DNA from: Prostheceraeus crozeri
Lineage: Eukaryota > Platyhelminthes > Polycladida > Euryleptidae
DNA length: 64,000 nt
Direction of reading: 5' to 3'
NCBI GenBank assembly: GCA_907163375.1
Contig: CAJQUW010004615.1
Location: forward strand, 1-64,000
Shown in pieces: positions 1 to 8,946 of the stretch. The notes below the pieces were generated by a model. That model had not been told where the DNA came from. It saw nothing but the letters and a program-made list of their open reading frames with translations, and ran no database searches. The stretch's first letter is position 1. Each line of letters opens with the position of its first letter. The position numbers and the translations under genes were made by a program.

Positions 1-500
1 GAAATGTTTTAAGATTTACAAGTTAGACTAAGCGTGCTACTATTTCCCAATGAAAATGTATACATGGTTAAATCATCCACTTAACCCCATCCGTAGTCTA
101 ACAAGCTCTTTACACATGGATCGCAGTCGATTGCTATCCCTGTATCAGAAGTGTAAGCTATCTTAATTTTATTTGACACTATTTCATCTATCATCATCGT
201 CCATATGAAATGTTTTAAGATTTACAAGTTAGACTAAGCGTGCTACTATTTCCCAATGAAAATGTATACATGGTTAAATCATCCACTTAACCCCATCCGT
301 AGTCTAACAAGCTCTTTACACATGGATCGCAGTCGATTGCTATCCCTGTATCAGAAGTGTAAGCTATCTTAATTTTATTTGACACTATTTCATCTACCAT
401 TATCACCCATATGAAATGTTATAAGATTTGCAAGTTAGACTAAGCGTGCTACTATTTCCAAATGAAAAAGTATACATGGTTAAATTATTCACTAAAGCCC
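1..500. repeat. 206-bp tandem repeat at the left window edge
   Basis: A unit starting gaaatgtttt begins at 1, 207 and 413. The first two units are complete (206 bp) and nearly identical. The third is partial and diverges after about 490. The array probably continues left of the window. It lies just outside the first gene of the viral element, so it may be the element's terminal or subterminal repeat, or a host satellite. I found no inverted copy at the right end. Confidence 0.9.
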
Positions 501-550
501 CATTCAAGTAAGTCAGTATGAAAGCAAAGATAATACGAAATAAACATTTA

Positions 551-1006
551 TTATGGCATGTATTTTAAAAGGTCTTCATCGTCAATATTGTCCCAGAGTC
601 TGACTTCACATAGATCACAAAAACAGTTGAGCTGCTTTAAACGTTCTTCTGCAGCGTCCCTCACGTTGTCAATGTACGCCCACTCCGCCACGGTTCGCGG
701 TTGGGAGTTAGGGGTGTACCACTCCCATATTTGATGCAACTGCGACTTGCTGGTCATCTCCATCACATCGTCAGTATCGTACTGGAGATACTTCCACCTC
801 ACGCCTGTTAAGTCGGGACACTCCTTCTCACATACACTCTCCTCTTCCTCGTCCGCTGGTAATGATAACTTTCGTATATTGTCCAGTCGGTACACCTTCT
901 CCACCTTCGCCTTTCTTGGTGCATTTGGTGTAACGAGCGCCTTTGGTGTTGAGCATGGAGAGGAGAACTCCAATGCGGTATTTGGTGTTGTTGGAGGGCT
1001 TGTCAT
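551..1006 (-). CDS. Hypothetical early-region protein, 151 aa
   Basis: The family is not recognised. The ORF starts at an ATG (1004-1006). Its N-terminal third is rich in Pro, Ser and Thr, followed by a basic stretch (residues about 30-40), an acidic EEEE patch and a C-terminal half with Trp and Cys residues (CFCDLC near residue 133). The stop codon overlaps a poly(A) signal: AATAAA on the minus strand at 547-552. It is transcribed away from the polymerase gene and shares with it a 270-bp divergent promoter region containing two CCAAT boxes. That arrangement, and its place at the edge of the element, suggest an early or regulatory gene, but this is inference. Terminal position and low complexity leave the function open. 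Confidence 0.6.
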   Translation of the reverse strand: MTSPPTTPNTALEFSSPCSTPKALVTPNAPRKAKVEKVYRLDNIRKLSLPADEEEESVCEKECPDLTGVRWKYLQYDTDDVMEMTSKSQLHQIWEWYTPNSQPRTVAEWAYIDNVRDAAEERLKQLNCFCDLCEVRLWDNIDDEDLLKYMP

Positions 1007-1059
1007 GTTGACTGTGAATAATGACTTTGAAATGTTTTCTAATTCTTAAGTATACACAA

Positions 1060-1112
1060 GCAGCCAATCAGAATGAACATCCAATGAATGAAGAGAATGA
1101 AAGTATATAAGC
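1060..1112 (+). promoter_or_regulatory. Left early promoter: two CCAAT boxes and TATA box
   Basis: CCAAT occurs at 1064-1068 and 1081-1085 (17 bp apart), followed by TATATAA at 1104-1110, about 170 bp before the polymerase ATG at 1281. The right end of the element has the same arrangement on the opposite strand with the same 17-bp spacing (17538-17585). The CCAAT boxes could also serve the divergent gene starting at 1006. Confidence 0.65.
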
Positions 1113-1280
1113 AAAGTGATATCCGTATCATTTCACTCTGTCTTTGAGACGCATAATTGAACTGTTCTCTGACGAATTCTGTATTTGAGGCGTACAAGTG
1201 AACTGCTCTTTAGTGAATTTCAAATTTGAGTGAAGTCTCTATCTTGTTGAAGTATCAAGCTTAAACATAATTTCGTTCAA

Positions 1281-4200
1281 ATGGTAAGTTGAAAATTTCC
1301 TCTCTCATCTCCCTCAAACGTGTAGCTAATAGCATCTTCCTCAATTTCAGGCATCAACTTCATCACCAACGCCCTCCCTTCTCGAGGAAAGTTTAGAGTT
1401 GTTGAGTCAAGGTAGGTTGTAACAATACACTGAGACTTGAACAGAGATGAAAGAATGATTTCTCTTTCAGGTGATACCAGTTCCATCTCGTGCGAGTCCA
1501 TCTCAACATTGTCGCGGGAATGCGACGATCGGCAATGTGCTGACTGTGGACACATCTTCACGAGGAAGCGTGATCTCATCCGACACATCAAGCGAGGTGT
1601 TTGTAGACCTAAGCCGGCATCAATCTCCGAAGGTAGGGATGATTCTGTTAACGATGTCTCCTTTTCTTGCGATTTATGCATTCAGTCTTTCGAGACACGT
1701 TTTGAACTATCTTCGCACAGACTTCAACATACACACACGAACGATACCTACACCAACGGTACCTCCTCTATCCGACTCACTGAGGTGTCCATAAATAATT
1801 TAGTGAGGAACTACCAGATGGACTCCTCAGAAACCATTGCTAACTTTGAGGAATGGTTTCATCAAAATTCATCATTGATAGAAGCGCTCTTCAACAATTT
1901 AGACAATTTTAGAATGAAGGCGCTCATCTATCTTAAAATAAAATATGTAAAAATCGACCACCATACTGGACAAATAATAGAGAGGTTGGAGTTTCACATA
2001 CCCTCCTCTCCTGCAACCGAAGTTGTAGACTGTGAGTCTTGGATAAATTTTCATATCCAAGGGTTAAAATTAAATATAGATAAATTTAACGAGCGTGATA
2101 GTGGACTCGTTTTTGATGGTATTGAGACCGCTATGATCAAAATCAGTTTATTAGGAAATCATAGTGGTCGAGGCTCCTTTAAACTTCCGAAAAATTTAAG
2201 AAATAAAGCAGCAGTCATTTCTGTAGATTGCGAATCGCAATGTTTTAAGTATGCCGTCCTCTCCATTCTCCACTATAATGATGTGCAGAATAGTCGATAC
2301 CGCAAGAGTAAGTATCAACAGTGGGAGAATGAATTAAACTTCGATGACTGTAATAGTGACGATATGAAAATTAAAGATATAGAAAAATTTGAAAAATTGA
2401 ACAACATCAAAATAGTTCTCCATGTTTGGGAAAAGGGATTGAAGGGTGTGCGCTACAACTCGCGTTCGAGTTGTTATGAACGTACAATAAACCTGTTATT
2501 AGTAAAACAGGATGATAGTGAGGAATGGCACTACTGTGGTATTCCCAAAATCTCTCGCTTATACCACCACTTAGAAAACTCTAGTAGAGAGTTATATTAC
2601 TGCGACAGATGTATTCGCCACTTTAGGAGGAAAACTAAATTTGAAACTCATTACGAATGGTGTAAGCGAGGTAAACTGCAAATGGAGCGCATGCCCAAAG
2701 ATAAGGAGTTTTCATATAGAGAGAATGGTGATGAACTAAGTCCTCTTCGTGTCATCTATGCTGACATCGAATGTTATATCGATGATAACATCCATCGACC
2801 AGCAGCCATTTCCTGCTATGAAGTATGGCATGATCACTTTAGGGGTAGGCAAAATAAAATGCGCGTCTGGCAAGGTGAGGATTGTATTTACCAATTCCTA
2901 CAATTCCTCGAACAGGCTGTAAAATTTCAACAAAAACATGATGGTGAACTCTATCGCAGATCATTGCATATGACAGCAGATGATCAAGCAAAATTTGATA
3001 GTTGCAACGTTTGCCCCAAATGTAGGAAAACATTTGACGATGATAAGATTAAGAAAGTGCGCGACCATGATCACATCACTGCTAAATTTAGAAACGCACT
3101 CTGTTCAAAATGTAATTTTTCGCTGAGGATGAAGCGGCGTACATTACCCGTCATTTTCCACAATTTCAAGGGCTACGACAGCCATATGATAATAAAAGGA
3201 GGTTTAGGTCAAATGAAAGAGTGGAAGCTTGATGTAATAGCGCAAACGAAAGAGAAGTTTATGGCCATGACAGCAAAAGTGCCTGTCGATAAAACTAAAG
3301 AAAATAAGACGGTCTATTTTGATATAAAATTTTTAGATTCCTACCAATTTATGACTGCATCACTGGCCTCTCTCGTGCAAAATCTAAAGTCTCTTCCACT
3401 AACACAAAATCTTAAGAAACAATACCCAAATCTAACCGATGAAGTCATCACACGGAAAGGAGTCTTTCCATATGCATATTTTGATGCGATTAGTAAACTC
3501 GGCGAGACTTCTCTTCCGCCCATAGATAAATTTAAAAATGATTTGACCGGCGCAGAATGTAAGACCGAAGATTATGATCATGCACAAGATGCATGGATAA
3601 AATTTGACTGCCATACATTTGGTGAATATATGATTGCCTACCTTAAGTTAGATGTATTTTTGCTGGCTGATGTATTTCAGGAGTTTCGACGAGTGGCATT
3701 AGAAGAAGATAAGTTAGATCCCGTCCACTTTGTCAGTCTACCAGCCATGTCATTTAAGTCTGCTTTTAAAATGACTGGTGAGACCATTCATCTCTTACAA
3801 GATCCAGAGATGTATAATTTATTTGAGCGAGGAATTCGCGGTGGTCTCACATTTGTAAATAAACATAGGTTAAAATCTGAAACAGTAGGTAATGATCATA
3901 CCCATCTGAAGTATTATGACCAAAATAATTTGTATGGTAGTTCATTATCCAAACCGCTACCTCACTCTGAGTTTAGCTGGTTAGATGATAGTGATATTCA
4001 ACATTTCTCCAACCCTTCTAACATACTAGCAATTCCAGATGAAGGTGATTGGGGATATTATTTTGAGATAGATCTAATCTATCCAAATAATATTAAACAT
4101 AAAACCGTAGATTTTCCACTCGCACCCGAATCAGGTGAAGTGAGCAAAGATATGTTTTCCGACTTTTATGAAACAATTTCATAAAGATTTAGAATCATGT

Positions 4201-5268
4201 GGACAACCCGACTATAAGCCTTGCCGCAAACTTTTGCTCACTCAATATGATAAAGAAAACTATCTAGTCCACTTTAGCATCTTAAAATTTTATTTAGAAA
4301 TGGGCATGATTTTAAAAAGAGTTCACCGCATTATTAAATTTAGACAGAAAGCCTTCCTCAAGCCATATATTGATAGCAACAGCCAGAAACGTGCACTAGC
4401 CCAAAATAACTTTGAAAAAGATTTCTATAAATATAAGAACAACAGTCTATTTGGTAAGACGATGGAGGATGTTAGAAAGCGCGTAAACTACAAACTAGTT
4501 AATGATGATCAAAAGTATCACAAATTGACCTCATCACCTCTATTCATCGATAGAGACATAATCGATGAGGATCTTGTAGGTATTAAAATGATAAAATCTG
4601 AAGTTGAGTTGTGCAAACCCATCTATATTGGTCAAGCTGTTCTAGATTACTCCAAGCTTGAAATGTATCAACTCTTCTATAAAATACTAAAACCGTGTCC
4701 TCTCGTAAAAGAGGTTCGTTTGTTGGGTGGTGATACAGATAGTTTCTTTTTAGGTATTACCACTCAAAAAGATTTAAATTTCAATGAAGTAGGAAAATCT
4801 TTAGAAAGATATTTTGATACATCAAATTATCCTGCTGATCATCCACTCTACTCCATCAAAAATAAGGCAAAACTTGGCTGCTTTAAGGATGAGACAGCAG
4901 GGAAGGAAATAGATGAAATGATTCTCCTCCGTCCAAAAATGTATTCTATGAAATTAAAGGATAGCGACGATAGTATTAAGCGTGCTAAAGGCATATCAAG
5001 ATCATTGGTCTCTAACATGAAACATAAGAATTTCAGGAAAGCCTATAGAAATAAAAATATAACGTTTGTCAATATGACAATCTTAAAATCTAAGTCGCAT
5101 GAGATCAAAACTCATACTTTTAGGAAACGGGCGCTTTCAGCATGGGAGGATAAGAGGTGCTGGTTAGAACACAACATATCTCTTCCACATGGACATCCTG
5201 ACACAAACATACCACCACCCAAAAGAATTAAACTCACACTACCACATTCAGGAGACGTCTTAGCATAA
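1281..5268 (+). CDS. polB: Family-B DNA polymerase (protein-primed type), spliced, frameshifted
   Basis: This is the replicative DNA polymerase of the Maverick/Polinton-like element. Exons are read as 1281-1283, 1351-1411 and 1471 onward. The third exon is open to 4184, and homology then resumes one frame over from about 4168 to 5268. In order there are two C2H2/C2HC-like zinc fingers (about 1536-1604 and 1668-1730), a conserved spacer domain, a possible OTU-like cysteine segment (about 2224-2540), exonuclease motif DIE (about 2763), an HNH/endonuclease-VII-like Cys/His insert (about 3000-3115), exonuclease motifs NFKGYD (about 3160) and YLKLD (about 3640), polymerase motif A YDQNNLYG (about 3913), motif B KNNSLFGK (about 4434) and motif C GGDTDS (about 4726). 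Total length would be about 1,290 residues, normal for the group. The catalytic residues are present, but the +1 frame change between motifs A and B would inactivate this copy unless it is recoded or a sequencing error. Confidence 0.88.
1284..1350 (+). other. Intron 1 of the polymerase gene (67 nt)
   Basis: GTAAGT directly follows the initiator ATG, and a pyrimidine-rich tract ends in TTTCAG at 1350. About 47 of 67 positions match the intron at the right end of the element (17367-17434, minus strand), which also directly follows an ATG. Confidence 0.8.
1412..1470 (+). other. Intron 2 of the polymerase gene (59 nt)
   Basis: Donor GTAGGT at 1412 and acceptor CTCTTTCAG ending at 1470. Unspliced reading hits a stop a few codons into this segment. 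Removal of exactly this interval puts exon 2 in frame with the long polymerase frame. Both the phase and the splice signals support it. Confidence 0.75.
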
Positions 5269-5573
5269 TCATCCTTAACTTAGTATTTTGATGTTGATTT
5301 CTGTAGATAAACATTGTTGTTTTATGTATCGCATGAGATTGTTTTTTCCTTGTGAATATGTGTCCACATCTGTACATTCCCCATGTGATGACTTTTCCAC
5401 TGAAAGACATTTTTCCTATCCCTGTATATTTCCACCCTTCACGAAGTAAAAAGACTTTTTGTATATAACAATGTTTATTGAAGTGCGCTCATGTATATAT
5501 TTTCAGTGGATGTTGTATAAAGTCTATTGCTTCACATTCATGTACATATTTCAATAAACATATCACAATGACT
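5269..5573. terminator. Convergent 3' region with overlapping poly(A) signals
   Basis: The polymerase (+) and the WEVGV gene pair (-) converge here. AATAAA for the plus strand is at 5553-5558, and for the minus strand at 5474-5479. The two transcripts would therefore overlap by roughly 80 bp. I see no other gene in this interval. Confidence 0.55.
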
Positions 5574-5933
5574 TCACTTTGTTTTCCGAAACACTAACGT
5601 TATGAGGGATTTAGTATCTTTCACATGGATGCACTCTTGTAAACCATTGGTAATTTTGATAGCAATAGAGGGTATAGTTTGTTTGACGACGGGATGATAG
5701 AAAATAGATTCAAACATCTTCTCGACTATTCCATATGAAGCGTCTTTATCATGAATGAAATCACGTAAAATGTATTCTTTTTTCTCACCAACAGAAATAG
5801 GAAGAATCAAATAACTTTGAATGTAATGGTGCTGTTCATGTTTATCAAGTGTCATTGGTGTTTCTATACCAATCGTATGCGCAGCAGTAAACACAGTTTG
5901 TAGCATTGAAAAACCAAAGAGTTTTTTCAAATT
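5574..5933 (-). CDS. C-terminal part of WEVGV-family structural protein B, beyond an in-frame stop
   Basis: This open segment is in the same frame as the gene upstream on this strand (5934-7094) and separated from it by a single TAA (5934-5936). It begins with a NLKKLFGF-like stretch, matching the LxxxLGF motif of the paralogous downstream ORF at 7134-7499. It ends in a short LVFRK segment comparable to the LHFRM end of that paralogue. There is no ATG at its 5' edge; the first internal ATG lies inside the LFGF region. It is best read as the C-terminal domain of one roughly 505-residue protein, reached either by readthrough or not at all if the stop is a disabling mutation. Confidence 0.6.
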   Translation of the reverse strand, partial: NLKKLFGFSMLQTVFTAAHTIGIETPMTLDKHEQHHYIQSYLILPISVGEKKEYILRDFIHDKDASYGIVEKMFESIFYHPVVKQTIPSIAIKITNGLQECIHVKDTKSLITLVFRKTK

Positions 5934-7094
5934 TTAACTCAATTGACATTGAATGTCATCACCCAGTTTCAGAACAACGCGTTGATTTTCAATTGAAAAC
6001 GAAATGTAGTGTGTCTTTACATCATATTTACTTTTCATCACATGCTTCAACTTCTGTTGTATATAAGGATTTACTACATGAATGAAGCTTTCAACTGTAT
6101 GATATAGACGCGGCATTATATTGATAGCAACTTTAGATTCTTCATAAGACTGGTAAATTTTCTTGATGCGATCGCCATAGATGTCCACCCACCATTCATC
6201 ATTAACTGAATCAGCTTTAGTGTGATATTCATGAGAAGCATACACCACACCGCTTCCAATAATAGGTGTATAATGTCTTACAAAATGACGCAAGGTTGGA
6301 GAGAAATAAACTGTAAGTTTGTCATTATATTTCTGAATAACCAACTTATTTTTGTCCGCCATAATTTTCTCTCCATACTTCTTACCCACAGTCTCATTCC
6401 ATCGTTTTACTAACTCAATAAGTGATAAAGGTTGAACACCACGCTTTTTCAAAATGATGCGTTCTTCGCATTCTACAACATCTTCATCAAATATTTTAAA
6501 TCTATAATGAAATTTGTTGATTCGATTTGAATAAACTTTTCTAACATTTGCAGTAGCAATTGACGTTAGATGTAGTCCATGACCAAAACCGAGATGCGGA
6601 TAGAATTCACTATCCAACCTCAGCGTAAGACCTTTAGTAAAAGAATGAAAGCGGAGGAACTGTCTCCCACTCCAATGATAGATAGTAAACTCATAAGCTT
6701 TCTGATTTTTATTCTTCATGATGGAAGTATTACCACTGTTGAATGCCTTAATAATTTTCTCATTCCCAAATGGCTCATAAGAATCTGATTTTATCTGAAT
6801 CCATTCATAGTTCCACTTTCCATCTGATGTTAAATTGTATGGGAACTGAAATGCATTATTCATCGTTATTCCATCATGGGTGCGAGGAGTCAATATCATT
6901 TCTTCCAAATCATTCACATTCTGAATATTGCTATCATAGCAAATACTAGAAACACCAACCTCCCATTCACCTTCTAAATGCAGTGGGCGATTTAATTCTA
7001 CTCGATAGTCTGATGGTTTATTTTTGGGAAATTTATTCATAGAAGCATTACTGGGCAAGTAGATTAGAAACGAGTCCTTATTTTCACTTTCCAT
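5934..7094 (-). CDS. WEVGV-family structural protein B, N-terminal part (386 aa)
   Basis: The N-terminus reads DSFLIYLPSNAS and then GEWEVGVSSICY, the signature of a family I associate with F54H12.2-type Maverick elements and usually take as a virion (minor capsid or fibre-like) component; the exact role is not established here. It is a paralogue of the neighbouring gene at 7492-8532. ATG at 7094 is chosen over ATG at 7124 because family members start just before this motif and because the ATGCAAA promoter motif (7128-7134) then lies 34 nt upstream, as in the other late genes. An internal FYPHLGFG motif lies near residue 170. It ends at a TAA followed in frame by a further homologous segment (5574-5933). 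Confidence 0.7.
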   Translation of the reverse strand: MESENKDSFLIYLPSNASMNKFPKNKPSDYRVELNRPLHLEGEWEVGVSSICYDSNIQNVNDLEEMILTPRTHDGITMNNAFQFPYNLTSDGKWNYEWIQIKSDSYEPFGNEKIIKAFNSGNTSIMKNKNQKAYEFTIYHWSGRQFLRFHSFTKGLTLRLDSEFYPHLGFGHGLHLTSIATANVRKVYSNRINKFHYRFKIFDEDVVECEERIILKKRGVQPLSLIELVKRWNETVGKKYGEKIMADKNKLVIQKYNDKLTVYFSPTLRHFVRHYTPIIGSGVVYASHEYHTKADSVNDEWWVDIYGDRIKKIYQSYEESKVAINIMPRLYHTVESFIHVVNPYIQQKLKHVMKSKYDVKTHYISFSIENQRVVLKLGDDIQCQLS

Positions 7095-7127
7095 ATTATT
7101 CACATTGGAAAAATATATTAGCATACG

Positions 7128-7134
7128 TTTGCAT
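7128..7134 (-). promoter_or_regulatory. ATGCAAA late-gene motif (WEVGV B)
   Basis: ATGCAAA on the minus strand, 34 nt before the ATG at 7094. It is one of five minus-strand occurrences seen in the element, all sited upstream of a start codon. Confidence 0.5.
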
Positions 7135-7499
7135 TAACTCTTCATTCGGAAATGGAGTGTGATACTTGTCACAGCATCTTTATGAAAAGGAATCAACGCA
7201 CCAGCATCGTCATAAATGGCAATATCAATTTGTGGGATGTAGTTTGATTTCAGCTTTGTATAATGCACTTTCTTGAAAGTATGCTCAGATAAAATACTGC
7301 AGCTCTTTGGCTGGTATGGTATCATTGCTAGCAATGGAGCTTCAACATCTCCCACACGTACATCTTCACCAATATTGGAATATATCTGAAAATAGTTAAT
7401 ACGACGCGATAGCGACATGTCTGCGCTAGCTTTGGTTACAGTACCACTTTTAAAGATATTTTGGTCAAAACCCAAAATGTCCATTAGAGTTTTATCCAT
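7134..7499 (-). CDS. WEVGV-family structural protein A, C-terminal part (121 aa)
   Basis: It contains LMDILGF at its start, then VGDVEAPLLAMIPY and IDIAIYDDAGALIPF, ending in TLHFRM. I recall this order as the C-terminal domain of the WEVGV family in related elements. Its ATG (7497-7499) overlaps the stop of the upstream ORF as ATGGATAA, in the +1 frame. It may be made by termination-reinitiation as a separate subunit, or the pair may be one gene broken by a frameshift. The neighbouring paralogue is interrupted at the equivalent place, which favours a non-random split. Confidence 0.65.
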   Translation of the reverse strand: MDKTLMDILGFDQNIFKSGTVTKASADMSLSRRINYFQIYSNIGEDVRVGDVEAPLLAMIPYQPKSCSILSEHTFKKVHYTKLKSNYIPQIDIAIYDDAGALIPFHKDAVTSITLHFRMKS

Positions 7500-8532
7500 A
7501 ATTAGTTTCAATACCTTTTCCACTTATAGTGAGAGACAAAGTACCTTCTTTTTCAGAAAATGAAATATGTTGCTCATTAATCACTTCATTTAAATAATCT
7601 ACAACCAATTTAACCGAAGTAATAATGCGAGGCATCAACACTCTTGTTTCATGTAAGAAACCACCAAAAGGCTCTACACACTTTCTGTATAAAGATACGG
7701 CCCATTCTGTATCAAATTGATTTGGCCTTTCACATGGTAAATGTTGCATATCAGATTTTCCATGAACAGCTGCAGAACGATGTCGTAAGAACTGATGAAA
7801 ATCTTTTGAACAAACTAATACTAGATCATCATCATTTAATTTGCTTATTGCAATATGATTAGATGATTTGATATAAGTCAATGTTGCCACTTGTTTACCA
7901 TCAACTCGAAGGAGATAATTAAATTTCTTCAATAATGTTTCAGGAGTCATGTTTGTCTTTCTTGGCTTAATCACAATCTTCTTCACCAACGTCTTCTCAT
8001 TTCTTGGAATAAGATCTACATAATAAGCTTCCTCTCGATATATTAACTGTTTATGACCACTTATGTGGTAATTAACGTTAAAATTATCATAGCTTGTTAA
8101 GGCGCTAGCGAGGTAGCCTAAATCATTTCTTAAACTTGGACTTAAACCAACAATCCAATCTTTCTCAACTACATGATGTACATAATTATAATCATCATTG
8201 TGCGGAGTAAATTGGACAATATGTTTACACGCTTTATTCAAGAAATCATATATAAACTTTTTACATGATAAGAGATCTTTCTTTGACCACTGTGGAATGT
8301 ATACTCGGCACCCCTTTTCACATTGATAAGCAGCTGTACGCCTCATATTAATAGTCATCACCTCATGATCAAAAGTATAGACACAGTTGCTATAAACAAG
8401 TTGAGTGACACCCACTTCCCAATTCCCATTTAGCTGTTGTGCATGATCAATGGGAGTAGAAAAGAGTGCGGCTCGATTACTAGTAAATCTCTTTGTAGCC
8501 GCATTGCTAAGCAAAATATGATAAAACGACAT
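7492..8532 (-). CDS. WEVGV-family structural protein A, N-terminal part (346 aa)
   Basis: It starts MSFYHILLSN and carries NGNWEVGVTQLVY near residue 40, an LRNDLGYL motif near residue 138 and a later FHQFLRHRS segment that matches FSPTLRHFVRH in the paralogue at 5934-7094. The ATG at 8532 is preferred over an upstream TTG. The ATGCAAA motif sits 23 nt upstream (8555-8561). Its stop overlaps the ATG of the next ORF. It is probably a virion component by family context; no enzymatic motif is visible. The divergent gene on the other strand starts only 35 bp away. Confidence 0.72.
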   Translation of the reverse strand: MSFYHILLSNAATKRFTSNRAALFSTPIDHAQQLNGNWEVGVTQLVYSNCVYTFDHEVMTINMRRTAAYQCEKGCRVYIPQWSKKDLLSCKKFIYDFLNKACKHIVQFTPHNDDYNYVHHVVEKDWIVGLSPSLRNDLGYLASALTSYDNFNVNYHISGHKQLIYREEAYYVDLIPRNEKTLVKKIVIKPRKTNMTPETLLKKFNYLLRVDGKQVATLTYIKSSNHIAISKLNDDDLVLVCSKDFHQFLRHRSAAVHGKSDMQHLPCERPNQFDTEWAVSLYRKCVEPFGGFLHETRVLMPRIITSVKLVVDYLNEVINEQHISFSEKEGTLSLTISGKGIETNYG

Positions 8533-8554
8533 TTTTATATTGCTAATCTGCAAC

Positions 8555-8561
8555 TTTGCAT
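8555..8561 (-). promoter_or_regulatory. ATGCAAA late-gene motif (WEVGV A)
   Basis: ATGCAAAGTTG on the minus strand, 23 nt before the ATG at 8532. The same 11-mer occurs at 12066-12076 before the core protein gene. It lies in a 35-bp gap between divergent genes. Confidence 0.5.
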
Positions 8562-8567
8562 AACATC

Positions 8568-8924
8568 ATGAAGACTTGGATTTTGGACTCTCTACAATAT
8601 ATCAGAGTTGATCGTGATGGAAACGTACATTTCAAAAATTCTCATGGTCATACATCAAGAGGTATTACATTAACATGGCGACAATTTGTCAACCTCAATG
8701 ATATCATGAGGGATTTGGAATATTTTGAAACATTAAGATTCATCTCCTTGGGTGATCAAGTTTGGCTTCAACATTACAGAAATGAAATTCAAATCTACCA
8801 TTCTCATTCCGCAAACTGTTTCTCATTTCGCAAATACAATTGGGAGAAGTATAGAAGATACATACATCGCTCCATCATGACATTTATTCGTCGTGAGTTC
8901 ATCGCCCTACTATGCAAATCTTAA
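8568..8924 (+). CDS. PC4-like DNA-binding protein 1 (118 aa)
   Basis: The ATG at 8568 is chosen over a TTG at 8556. It is a tandem paralogue of the N-terminal half of the next gene; both share WxLDSLQxI, RDGNVxFK, a GITLTWRQF-like helix start and WEKYxRxxHRSI. The first half (strands, then GITLTWRQFVNL) resembles the PC4/Sub1 transcription coactivator fold, in which a GISLxxxQW motif precedes the helix. The second half looks like a diverged repeat of the same unit. PC4 proteins bind single-stranded DNA and assist RNA polymerase II. The assignment is by pattern only. The position next to a TBP homologue supports a transcription or DNA-binding role. Confidence 0.6.
   Translation: MKTWILDSLQYIRVDRDGNVHFKNSHGHTSRGITLTWRQFVNLNDIMRDLEYFETLRFISLGDQVWLQHYRNEIQIYHSHSANCFSFRKYNWEKYRRYIHRSIMTFIRREFIALLCKS
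8912..8918 (+). promoter_or_regulatory. ATGCAAA motif before PC4-like gene 2
   Basis: ATGCAAA on the plus strand, ending 29 nt before the ATG at 8947. It overlaps the last codons of the upstream gene. Two further plus-strand copies (9919, 13081) lie inside minus-strand genes and have no gene start beside them. Confidence 0.45.
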
Positions 8925-8946
8925 TCAGATATGATTACCACGCAAC

